The translations under genes were made by a program, and so were the position numbers. Positions 38,787-46,694 of a stretch of DNA of 46,694 nucleotides are shown one piece after another. The notes under the pieces were generated by a model, which saw only the letters and a program-made list of their open reading frames with translations, did not search any database and was not told the origin of the DNA. The first letter of the stretch is position 1; each line of letters begins with the position of its first letter. Origin of the DNA: Bremia lactucae (taxonomy: Eukaryota > Oomycota > Peronosporomycetes > Peronosporales > Peronosporaceae); contig NC_090612.1 in NCBI RefSeq assembly GCF_004359215.1, positions 4,875,017 to 4,921,710 on the forward strand, written 5' to 3'.

Positions 38787-39554
38787 TTAAACACTGACAG
38801 AATCATTCAATGATCCGCGCCAATAGCGCTTTTGTTGCCTAGCAAAGTCGGGTTCATGACTCTCCAAAACTTTGCTAGGAACATTGCGCGTGGCGCCTAA
38901 GGTCTTAGACCTCCAATCGATCCATGGCTCATGGTGTTCTAACCAGACCATACCAAGGATGGGATCATATCTCGAATCCAAATCAAGGACGAGACAGCGT
39001 TCCATACAGTCAAAGTCCAGAAACTTTATATCTAAGTGCAATGGAACTTTAGGAACAGTGACACGAGTCCCAGTCGCTAAGCGAACAGTGATTTTATCAC
39101 CTTCATGTGCTCTAAGCGCCTGAACGTATTGTTGACTTCCTTGAAGGGAAAGGCGTCGAGCATAATTGCAAGACGCTCCTGAGTCAATTAAAATTGACCA
39201 CGGCTTATCAAAGCCCTTTACAGTCGCTTGAGCGACTAGCAAGCCAGGCTTGTACTCTCGCCCCGTGCCATTGAGCACCGAGCTAATCGGGGCTAGGTTA
39301 TGTTTATTTTCACCTCCTTGAGGTTCAGCAGAGCCTAGGTCTTCCCCAGAAGGGCGCCCCGCACCTACTGGGTATCGACGTTTTCCCGCACCGTACCAGA
39401 TCTCTGGTATAGGTCGCAGTTGGAGCTCTTTCGACTTTACGCGAATTTCGAAGAGGGCAGGCAGGGCGTAAATGTTTCGTGCTTCCGCACATATAACATC
39501 TACGAATGATCTTATGCTGTTCCACAGCTTGAAGAGCCTCTTCTCCTTCCTCAA
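38787..39554 (-). pseudogene. pol: Gypsy A2 retropepsin
   Basis: Open for 255 codons. Active site WSILIDSGASCNYARRLSLQ (Asp codon at 39185-39183), flap region HEGDKITVRLATGTRV, and YDPILGMVWLEHHEPWIDWR. This copy has a good catalytic DSG where A1 has ESG. It is part of the gag-pol polyprotein, and the frame is shifted relative to the zinc-knuckle frame upstream. Confidence 0.85.
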
Positions 39555-39690
39555 CGAGGCTCAAATCCATAGGTTCCGCTCTATTAGACGGAACCCATGT
39601 GCTCGAAGAGCTTGTTCGGTAAACAGGCGTGCTAACGCGAGCAGACTTAAAATCAAACTTGGCGCGTAGCGCTATGGCAGGCGACCACAT
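39325..39690 (-). pseudogene. gag: Gypsy A2 Gag C-terminus with zinc knuckle
   Basis: FDFKSARVSTPVYRTSSSST, MDLSLVEEGEEALQAVEQHK and CYMCGSTKHLRPAC (CCHC), overlapping the protease frame. Everything N-terminal of this is missing; the frame runs into an LTR piece at 39678. Confidence 0.8.
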
Positions 39691-39812
39691 TTATTACCCA
39701 TAATAAATGGGATTTATGTAACTAACTATTTTAAAATTAGATAAAAGGGGATTTTACCCATAAAGTAAATGTACCACAACAACGGTTCTCCAACCGATGT
39801 ATGCCCATTACA
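39678..39812 (-). repeat. Gypsy A LTR fragment at the A2 5' end
   Basis: From GGCGACCACATTTATTACCC to GCCCATTACA, the outer third of the LTR. The rest of the LTR and the gag N-terminus were deleted together. Confidence 0.85.
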
Positions 39813-40175
39813 GCTGCTGTCTTATTGCATCAATATTACCCAATTTGAAAATATTAAAACTATTTAAGTCAAAATTAATAATGATAATAGTTTTGTACTT
39901 CTTTATTTATTACCTCTCATAGGAAATAACACTTATGTATCGGCACTCCACGTTACAATATGAAATGGTTATTTATGTGAGAATCGTCAGAGAAAACTTT
40001 TTGTAATCGCCTTAGTGATGTCCACTAGAAGATTTGAGGCTACAGTCAGATTCCAGTTCAAAAGTTACCTGAATACATCAACCAATGTTAGGTCATCCAA
40101 GTAGGCTTGTATGAAACTATACTCAATACCAGTCGTGTTAGAATGTTAAGCTTATAATAAATTTGTTGATACTTA
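39813..40175. other. No gene seen; 3' flank of the SNM1 gene
   Basis: AT-rich intergenic DNA without a recognisable element. Confidence 0.4.
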
Positions 40176-42327
40176 TTATTCTTGCTGCTGTTGTTTAACA
40201 TGCATTTGCTGCTGCATAAATAGCCTCGGTATGTTGTGAAATGCAGCCTGGCGTAAAATATTGACTTGGTTTGTAGCCTTCCGCTTGCTGCTGCAATTGA
40301 CCTGACATTATCGAAACAGATTTCAGTTGGATCTGATGACAGATGTTACATGACAAGAAATATTTGATATACAGTAGGGATTATAGTAGCGGGGTTTACG
40401 ACTTGGACGAAATCGCAAAGCTCCGCGAAACTCGAGTGCTCGCTGTACGGGATGCCGTAAACTCGGATTTTGCCAGACGGGTCTGTGCAACAAGTAGATA
40501 TTGATCGCGAGTTCTTGCTGCCATAGGTCCAACCAGTGGGGCGAAATGCCACAATACGCTGGAAACGTAACCGATGTTTCGCGAGTAAGAGTTTAAGACT
40601 ATCCATTTGAAGATCCTGCATACCAACAACATGAAAACTGCCACAGCGCACAGGATTAAATCAAAAGGATGTAAGCAAATGCAAATAAGATAAAGAATAC
40701 GACATATAATATCGCACTTAGTCGCTGCGGGTTCCGTCGTCAAAAGCTGCATTGTTTCTGCAGGCCAGCCAAATGACTCAATAATTTTTTGCTTCGTCCT
40801 CGACACGCACACTTTCTGCTGGATTTTGCGAGCAATCTCCAGATAAAGTCGTTCCTTCCCAATCGTGTATGACCCAAAAAGAAAAAGTATCCCATCCTGC
40901 TTTAAATGTTTGCCTACAAGCTCAATAGCGTGGTCGATAGCAACCCTCTGGGATGGAAAAGTATATTTAGGATTGCAGTAAGTTGTATCGAGATACACTC
41001 CATCCAGACGCTTGAGACCCACTATTTTGCAGCTGTTATCGATATTTTCGTGTCCGGTTGGAATGTAGGTTTGAAGGGCACGACGTTCCAGCATTGTCTT
41101 GTGAAATCGGAAATCTCCAGTGTGCAGATACGTCTTGCCATTCTTTAGGCGAAACAAAATAATCACTGAGCCAGGGCAATGATTGGCGTCCATGAATGAT
41201 ACTTGCACATCCGCAACAAGCACAGTCGAGTTCATTCCTACTGGAAAGACGTATTTACTTTGAACGCCAAGCTGTAGAACTACAAGCTTTGCTGTTATTT
41301 CGCTACAGTAGATAATACCGCAGTTAAACTCCTAAAAGAAAATAGTAAAAAATTATTTCAAAAGGCACCAGAAAGCATCTGCGGCATTTCTCACCTTTGT
41401 TATACCACCATAATGATCTGAGTGGAAGTGAGTCAAAAAATAAATGCTCGAATTTTCTTTGCAAGCGTACTTAAATCCGTCTACAATAAATGGCGGATTC
41501 GTCCCCTGAATGCACTTACAGTCGGGATATGAAAGCCTTCGCCGTTGAACTGCTTTACGAGTAAATTTTAAGGGCACAGGTCGCTTCCGAGCGTTAAGGA
41601 TTGCCGCAGACTTGGAGCTCCGCATGAGCACGTCAAAAACATTCGAATTTGCTGTCTCAGAAGCAACAACAATCAGTTTGATGAGTCTTACAAATTGCAA
41701 CTGCGGCGTTACAAGCATACCAAATTCTGCAACGGGGGCCTTTGCGTTTTGTAGTGATGGTTTCGTTATAATGCCGAAGGCATTTAGATTTAGTTTTGGT
41801 AACTCCCTTTGCTTCTTCGTTTTAGGTGCAGCAGTCTCGGTTTGCTCCACTCTACCCATGAATTCTGATCGGACACCAAACTTCTGGCCGCAACTTTTTA
41901 CATGGCGTACTCGACACATCAAATCAATTTCTTGCATGTCGATTCCGCAAATTTTGCACTCACTGCGATACTCGCTCTCGCATGTCAAGCCTGCATGCCC
42001 CTGCGTCTGCGCCTCCTCCGCAATTTGTGTTGGTAGCAAATCCAGCCCCATCTTCACCTCTTCGTCCTTTGTAATATCTTTAACGAATACACACTCCGTC
42101 TCGCTACCAGCATCGCTATCCACCGCCTCTGCCCTATCAATACAGCGGTTCGCATGTTCGCTCCGCTGTAATTCGTCACTTTGAGAAAGATCCTGACCGC
42201 AAGTGGGGCAGACATAACGCTTGTATCCCTCCAACGCGTCCAGACAAGTATTAACATGCAACTCCCGTTCTAGCAGAGTCCACGATGCCATATCGATGGC
42301 GCATACGAGGCAACGAAATTGCTTCAT
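40176..42327 (-). CDS. DCLRE1A: SNM1/DCLRE1A-type DNA crosslink-repair nuclease
   Basis: Four exons on the minus strand: 42327-41395, 41331-40718, 40637-40373 and 40301-40176, with introns of 63, 80 and 71 nt, all GT-AG. Joining them gives an unbroken frame of 645 residues. The N-terminus has three small Cys/His fingers of UBZ-like pattern: CLVCAIDM...HVNTC, CPTCGQDL...HANRC and CKICGIDM...HVKSC. The metallo-beta-lactamase core begins at IYFLTHFHSDHYGGI (HxHxDH), with DANHCPGSVIILFRLKNGK, YLHTGDFRFH and DGVYLDTTYCNP. The beta-CASP part ends with FRPTGWTYG, VYGIPYSEHSSFAELCDFV and NPATIIPT. The enzyme trims DNA 5'-3' at interstrand crosslinks in the nucleus. The Gln-rich end (QQQMHVKQQQQE) is from my choice of the last acceptor. 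Its start is 66 bp from the divergent pseudogene at 42394. Confidence 0.9.
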
Positions 42328-42393
42328 TTAGCATATAAAAAATAGGCTAAAGCTAAATTATAGATTGCCGTTTCAACTCGAAACGCCAATCCT

Positions 42394-43820
42394 ATGCCGC
42401 ATAACATGACTAAGCATCTTCTCATCCTTTCGACCGGCCAGCACGTGGGCAAGACTATACTGAGCCTAGGGATTATAAAACACTACAAGCCAAATTCTTT
42501 GACACGAGCAAGCAGGTGGCTTATTGCAAACCTGTAGGTCAGCAGCATGTATCAGTTGCCGGCGACTTGCGCGTGGACAAGGTACTGACAACACTTCCTT
42601 TAGGGTTACTAATGAAGTTTGACGGATGAAGGACGCATTTCTATTTAAAGATCACTTTAAACTCGTCCAGCCGTACAAGGACATGTCGCCTGTCATCTTT
42701 CCGGACGGCTTTACGCGTGATTTTATTGACGGGAAAGTCACTTCACAGCAGCTGATGAACTCCATATGAGCCGCACACAAAAATTTAATTGAACAGAGCG
42801 ATTTTCTTATCTGCGAAGGAACGGGGCACACGGGTGTCGGCTCAATTTGTGAGCTGAGCAATGCTCAAGTAGCAGGTAGTTATGACAGACACTAAAATTG
42901 GTGCTTAGCTTAGCTGATTTTCTTCTCGTAGCGGAGCTTAAAATTGATGCTGTGTGCGTGGCTTTGGGAGGGCTCGGATCGTCTTTTGACCAGCTGGCAT
43001 TGAACCGAGAGATGCTGAAGCAGATAAATGTGCGACTACGAGGCGTGGTCTTAAATAAGGCCAATCCGAAAAAGATGGACATGATTCAGGTTCATCTCGT
43101 TGGTGTTGTAACTTTTCAGGTTAGGCCTGATGAATATTTGTTTATACGCTCCTACGCAGGACTACTACTCGCGAGCACTTAAGCGCTGGGACATCCCGCT
43201 TGTAGGCTGCATTCCTAATCGACAGGACCTTTCGAGTCCAACGATTGCAGATTACGCTAAGCTACTGAATTCAGGCCTCGTCGCGGGTATGGTGTGCACA
43301 ACATGCAATTTTGGAAAAGCTCACGATTTATTCTTCTCATTGGGAAGGCAACGACGCCAGTCTAGGTCATTTTAGTAGCACATGACTAGCGCTGGCTCCT
43401 GCGGACAGTACGAATTACTTCAAAGCAATTCCAGATCAGCTCGTTATCACGGTGATTTATTTATTTTCAGAATTGTCTGTTAATGTAACTCTTCTTACAT
43501 TACATTTAAAGCATAGCGATCGCAGCGACGTGATCGACGCCATCATTGGCAATCAGGAAACATTCACTTCTCAAGGCAAGAACCTTAAGTCTGGCTTAAT
43601 TCTCACAGGATGGAAACCCTCAAGTGCTGGGCTTGCAAAGCGGCTTGACGCGGGCAATATTCCGTGCATCTATGTATCGCCTAAAAAGGCAGACAGCTAC
43701 ACAATCACGGCTCAACTTGCTCAATTCACGGCCAAAATCCGACGCGAAGACGTTGAGCGAATTGATCTGGCGGCAGATCACGTTTACAAGCATTGCGACT
43801 TCAGCTTTCTTGATGACTAG
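42394..43820 (+). pseudogene. BioD-like/DRTGG protein (phosphotransacetylase N-terminal type), pseudogene
   Basis: ATG at 42394. The P-loop LILSTGQHVGKTILSLGI is that of BioD-like N-terminal regions of long phosphotransacetylases and related stand-alone eukaryotic proteins. Further blocks are QVAYCKPVGQQHVSVAGDLR, FLICEGTGHTGVGSICELSN, VCVALGGLGSSFDQLALNRE, RGVVLNKANPKKMDMIQ, DYYSRALKRWDIPLVGCIPN, and the DRTGG-like end with SDRSDVIDAIIGNQETFTSQ and CIYVSPKKADSYTITAQLAQ. Several intron-like GT-AG spacers are visible (about 42875-42930, 43090-43159, 43455-43511). Decay is shown by a TGA at 42767 in place of Arg, a missing piece after the P-loop, a TGA near 43382, and loss of the frame at 43290-43375. 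The exact biochemical role of the family in eukaryotes is not settled. Confidence 0.8.
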
Positions 43821-44123
43821 TGAAGCATTTACCTCAAAAGTTTGTAAAAAGGAATTTAAGGTTTAAAATCAGCATCATGTCTGAGTCATAATTCATAATT
43901 GGTAAAATGGAAGCGCTCCATCAGCTACAAGAAATAAAATCTCAATCTACTCGAAATTGCGCGTTTATGTGTCATCTGATGGCTCGTATTCCGTCGAGCA
44001 TTCCTTCGTCTCGCCAAAGCAGCAATCAAAAATTATGAGGGTAGCGTCATCTTTTTGCCGTAGTATTTGCTAAAAGAGCACAATACATAGATGTTGAATA
44101 AACACAACCGAGACCAAGAACCG
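43821..44123. other. No gene seen between the pseudogene and the KDEL receptor 3' end
   Basis: About 300 bp AT-rich DNA holding the two converging 3' ends. Confidence 0.45.
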
Positions 44124-44821
44124 TTATGGTATTCCGTACCTGCTGGCATAGTAGTAGAAGAAATCAACGTAGAGCGCCGACTGTACCATCCCGGCGATGA
44201 ACATGAGCCAGATGAAATGATAAGACGTCTCAGTGGCGGCGCGGTAAATCCAATTAATCACATAGCATCCTCTGTAGGCACCAAGGAGGACTACGTAATT
44301 ACTTGTGAGGTTCTCAACCTCTCCGTGACGCTGAAGCAAAATTAATTGTGGGATGATAGCGACGGCCTCTAGATAAATTGAAAAGGTCCACAAAATTTCT
44401 AGGACTTCAAATTTCTCATTAAAGACCAAAGCAAGTACAGCGCAGGGAAGGACAGCAAACTTAAAGTGCAGAAATGCATCATGGGACTTGTCGTATGTAC
44501 CGCGGAAGGGCTCCTTGAAGCGAATGACGTAAACTAAGGCGCCCGAGAAAACCAGGAAGAGTAGCTTCATAAGAGTATTGTACAGGCTGACATAGTGGAA
44601 GAGAAGGTCCACATAACGTGTCACGAACACTAAGAAGAAAAGCTCCTGAGACTTAAGCGAGATGCCTAGCGCAGAAGACATGAACGGCAATAGTTAGCAC
44701 AGAGGGTAGAAAAAAGAAGTTTGAGCAAACCATTTGCGGAGCGTGAAGCCAGCATTTTAAGTAGCAGCACCAAAAAGCTGGCTAGATGCGCGAGATCGCC
44801 AACCAAGCGGAACAGGTTCAT
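44124..44821 (-). CDS. ERD2: ER lumen protein-retaining receptor (KDEL/HDEL receptor, ERD2)
   Basis: Two exons: 44821-44731 and 44665-44124, with a 65-nt intron (GTTTGC...CTAG), giving 210 residues, the usual 210-220. Start MNLFRLVGDLAHLASFLVLL matches the family N-terminus (MNxFRxxGDLxHLxSxxxLL). After the intron, ISLKSQELFFLVFVTRYVDL is the conserved SxKSQ-LYxxVFxTRYLDLF block. Then PCAVLALVFN, TFSIYLEAVAIIPQLILLQR, NYVVLLGAYRGCYVINWIYR, and the last helix with ALYVDFFYYYA. Seven membrane segments are visible as hydrophobic stretches. The receptor binds HDEL/KDEL-tailed ER proteins in the Golgi at low pH and returns them by COPI. An upstream in-frame ATG (44908) is less likely, since family homology starts at MNLF. 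Intact. Confidence 0.93.
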
Positions 44822-45091
44822 TGCAGATAACGTGGAACTATTGCACGGCCACCACAACTTCCTCGCTTCAGTGACTGTTTGCTTATGACGTGTCGCAAGA
44901 TCCATCAACCTTTGCAGTTAACAGTGTCCGTTTGTACACAAAATGATCTCGTGAATTTTTTTTATTGCCTCAATTAAAAATTATGTCGAATAACTCCAAT
45001 AAAATTGAGCTTTCGAATGATGAAAAATTACAATTGCGCGAGCGTCCACTTTATTTTGTAGCGTGTAGGAACGAGATGGTCTGATGATACC
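44822..45091. other. No gene seen; 5' flank of ERD2
   Basis: AT-rich DNA. It presumably holds the ERD2 promoter, but I see no clear motif. Confidence 0.4.
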
Positions 45092-45321
45092 TGTAGCGGA
45101 GCTACCTCGCTCTTAAAGTCAGAGGAAGACTTTCAGACTCAGAGAGTCACTTAATTCTATTGAACTCATGGAGTCATACAAGCTATTAAAGCTTAAGGAA
45201 TCCTAGTTCAAGGGATTTAGGGGTTCGTAGAACCAAGCGGCAACTAGTGCTCAAGAGGATATACCTTAAAAAGGCTTCTATCTCTTACAGATCAATGCGC
45301 AAGCCTTAGAAAGGCACTTAA
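45092..45321 (-). repeat. Gypsy A LTR fragment
   Basis: From TGTAGCGGAGCTACCTCGCT to GAAAGGCACTTAA, the first half of a family A LTR (plus-strand reading). It is cut exactly at 45322 by the Gypsy B LTR, so the B element inserted into it. The other half would lie beyond the window. Confidence 0.85.
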
Positions 45322-45775
45322 TGTAACGGGGCACAACGACTTGTACTGCTTCAATACAAGTCCACTTCGCACTGCTTCAGTTGCGAGTGGTGCCTTACGT
45401 TATTTCACGTACACTAGTACGTGCAGAGGAAGACTTCTCTTTAAGGTAACTAGCTTAAAGAGGGTAAAATGAAAAATGTATTAATATAATTAAGTGTCTC
45501 TTCTATCTATCTTGTAAATGCTAACTTAATTATAAACTAGTACTAAACATGCAATTGAATTCTTATCTTATCTTATCTGTCTCTCTCTTTTGTTTACATC
45601 TACAGCTGATTAGTCTGCGGAATAAATAGATATAATGGTCCATACCTATTTATGGATGAGAATTCTAAACATTACTATATAAAGTAATATCCTCCAAATA
45701 CTATCTACCATTTAGATAACATATTAATTAGCAACCTTTAAGTGTTAATTTCATGTAACGATACACACCGTTACA
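45322..45775 (-). repeat. Gypsy B LTR (3' LTR), best preserved copy
   Basis: 454 bp, TGTAACGGGGCAC...CACACCGTTACA; the termini TGTAAC and GTTACA are inverted repeats. It contains the AC-rich block with ACTGCTTCA, an inverted repeat ACGTACACTAGTACGT and a run of CTTATCT repeats near 45560-45580. Confidence 0.88.
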
Positions 45776-45821
45776 TCACCCCTCCCTTAAACGACGATCA
45801 CTCTGACTGTCATTGGATGGA

Positions 45822-45882
45822 GTGGTCACTATGTGACCACTTAATTTTTAAAATGATGTTGATTGGTCAGAACCATCATTTT
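45822..45882. promoter_or_regulatory. Two hairpins before the accessory ORF
   Basis: GTGGTCACTATGTGACCAC (45822-45840), and AAAATGATG with CATCATTTT (45850-45882) as the second stem. The same pair precedes the other ORF copies. Confidence 0.5.
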
Positions 45883-45894
45883 AAATTCCATCGC

Positions 45895-46694
45895 ATGAAG
45901 TATCAACTCATGCGGGGTGTTGATAGTGCTGCGCCTTCGGCTGCGGTTCGTGCAGCCGCGGGTGACGCACTGTTATCTCTTGCGGCAGACGGAACGTCTG
46001 CCGTAGTATCTCTCGCTCGCACAACACTAGATGTTGCGAGTGCACGTGGTGATTCACCACGTGAATCCGACCCCTCTTTGGAGGTCGACTACGAATACGA
46101 GTCGGACGAAATGGCCGACTCGGGGTGAATAGAACAGTCGCCTGGTAGACATCAGGCGGTTGACTTTGAGCCTTCGAATGAGAGGGCTCATTCTGATAGA
46201 CGAGCTAATAGTCTATTTGGTTCCGACGATGAGGATGATCCCTCATCGCCCGTTCCGTCTCCCGTACGGTCACCTGCACGTGTTTCTGTGCAAGGTGATG
46301 ACGATGGCGTAAGCCATCGTAAGAAAAGTTCTTGTGGTACCCCTGCTTCAGTGGGTACCACTCAGGGGAGTGAAGACAGTAAAATGTCTCATCTCGCCCC
46401 TGAAAAGAAGCCGTGGCTTTTGCCAGAACGGCTAATCAATAGCTTGTCTGGAGAAACTACTCCTCACAATAAATATCCCTTATTTATTGCGACAAAGCTA
46501 CATGGCCTTGATCCCAGCGCGAAGAACTTTCGCGCTGAGGAAGATTTCTATCTCGATGCTTTTCTAAAGCATCGATGGTTTAGTGGCAATAATAAGCGAG
46601 ATAAAGTCTCGCTTATGCAAGCTTGGAGTGCGTTCATTCGCAATGTTAAAGACATTGGACGCGAAGCTTGGCTTCAAAAACTTAACGCGAATCG
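45895..46694 (+). pseudogene. Opposite-strand accessory ORF of Gypsy B, best copy, partial
   Basis: From ATG 45895 the frame is open for 267 codons to the window end except for one TGA at 46126-46128. The copy at 27639 has AGA (Arg) at that place, so the stop is a single change. Order: RGVDSAAPSAAVRAAAGDAL, acidic ESDPSLEVDYEYESDEMADS, SLFGSDDEDDPSSPVPSPVR, GTPASVGTTQGSEDSKMSHL, then a conserved globular part with PERLINSLSGETTPHNKYPL and DPSAKNFRAEEDFYLDAFLK, RWFSGNNKRDKVSLMQAWSA. No known domain was recognised. The element's polypurine tract puts pol on the other strand, so this ORF is antisense to the element. Confidence 0.65.

Larger units (their letters stand above)
33777..39812 (-). mobile_element. 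Gypsy family A, copy 2 (A2)
   Basis: Minus-strand element with 3' LTR at 33777-34093 (shortened by an internal deletion of about 160 bp), polypurine tract TGGGGGAGGG, opposite-strand ORF, integrase, RNase H, RT, linker repeats, protease and gag zinc knuckle. The 5' end is cut: the N-terminal half of gag is missing and a 135-bp piece of LTR (39678-39812) follows the zinc-knuckle frame directly. Bases outside the ends (GATAT and GCTGC) do not match, so no TSD is left. It keeps RNase H and the integrase core that A1 lost. Confidence 0.88.
45322..46694 (-). mobile_element. Gypsy B element, 3' part, running off the window
   Basis: LTR 45322-45775, polypurine tract AAGGGAGGGG (minus strand, at about 45778-45788), two hairpins, then the opposite-strand accessory ORF to the window end. 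Pol, expected further right on the minus strand, is outside. Confidence 0.85.

Noticed and set aside
41612..42184. A 190-codon plus-strand ORF
   Set aside because: It is the antisense of exon 1 of the SNM1 gene, which has clear homology; nothing recognisable on this strand.
44822..44908. Upstream in-frame start for the KDEL receptor
   Set aside because: Family N-termini begin at MNxFR; the extra 29 residues have no signal-like or family-like features.

Overview
The window looks like a piece of an oomycete nuclear genome, probably a plant-pathogenic peronosporalean such as a downy mildew or Phytophthora relative. The evidence is compact eukaryotic housekeeping genes with 60-80 nt GT-AG introns (dynactin p62, SNM1-type nuclease, KDEL receptor, UBR7, LYAR), a pseudogene fragment with the repeat pattern of RXLR/LWY effectors, and dense Ty1/copia and Ty3/gypsy retrotransposons nested in one another. 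Species was not determined.

Layout. 1-1521: 5' part of a minus-strand Copia element that runs off the window. 1522-3964: mostly unassigned DNA with gene remnants and an LTR scrap. 3965-6480: an old, decayed minus-strand Gypsy. 6779-7386: DDE transposase pseudogene. 7520-20996: Gypsy family A copy 1 (A1, minus strand, TSD CAGCT), split by a plus-strand Copia at 9298-16643 (TSD CTTTT). That Copia carries a nearly identical 2.48-kb internal tandem duplication joined at a single N, probably an assembly artefact. 21262-22381: FadH-like 2,4-dienoyl-CoA reductase pseudogene. 22415-24465: UBR7 and LYAR, divergent around a 119-bp promoter. 24816-26040: unidentified remnant and RXLR/LWY effector pseudogene. 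26062-31702: rearranged Gypsy A and Gypsy B pieces with a large inverted repeat. 31792-33426: dynactin p62. 33777-39812: Gypsy A copy 2 (A2). 40176-44821: DCLRE1A/SNM1, a BioD-like/DRTGG pseudogene and the KDEL receptor. 45092-46694: a Gypsy A LTR fragment cut by a Gypsy B element that continues past the window.

The most unusual structure is shared by the two Gypsy families. Between the 3' LTR with its polypurine tract and the 3' end of pol, each carries a long ORF on the strand opposite to pol. Its C-terminal part is rich in coiled-coil heptads and overlaps the antisense of the integrase C-terminus/chromodomain by about 320-400 nt. The Copia LTR also contains a tRNA-like module with Pol III A and B boxes, and its presumed primer-binding site is of the internal tRNA-Met anticodon type and contains the gag start codon.

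The host genes do not form an operon-like unit; they are ordinary eukaryotic genes (ubiquitin ligase, nucleolar factor, dynein adaptor, crosslink-repair nuclease, ER retrieval receptor) in islands between retrotransposons. Two metabolic genes and one effector-like gene are pseudogenised. Nearly all transposon ORFs carry stops or frameshifts.
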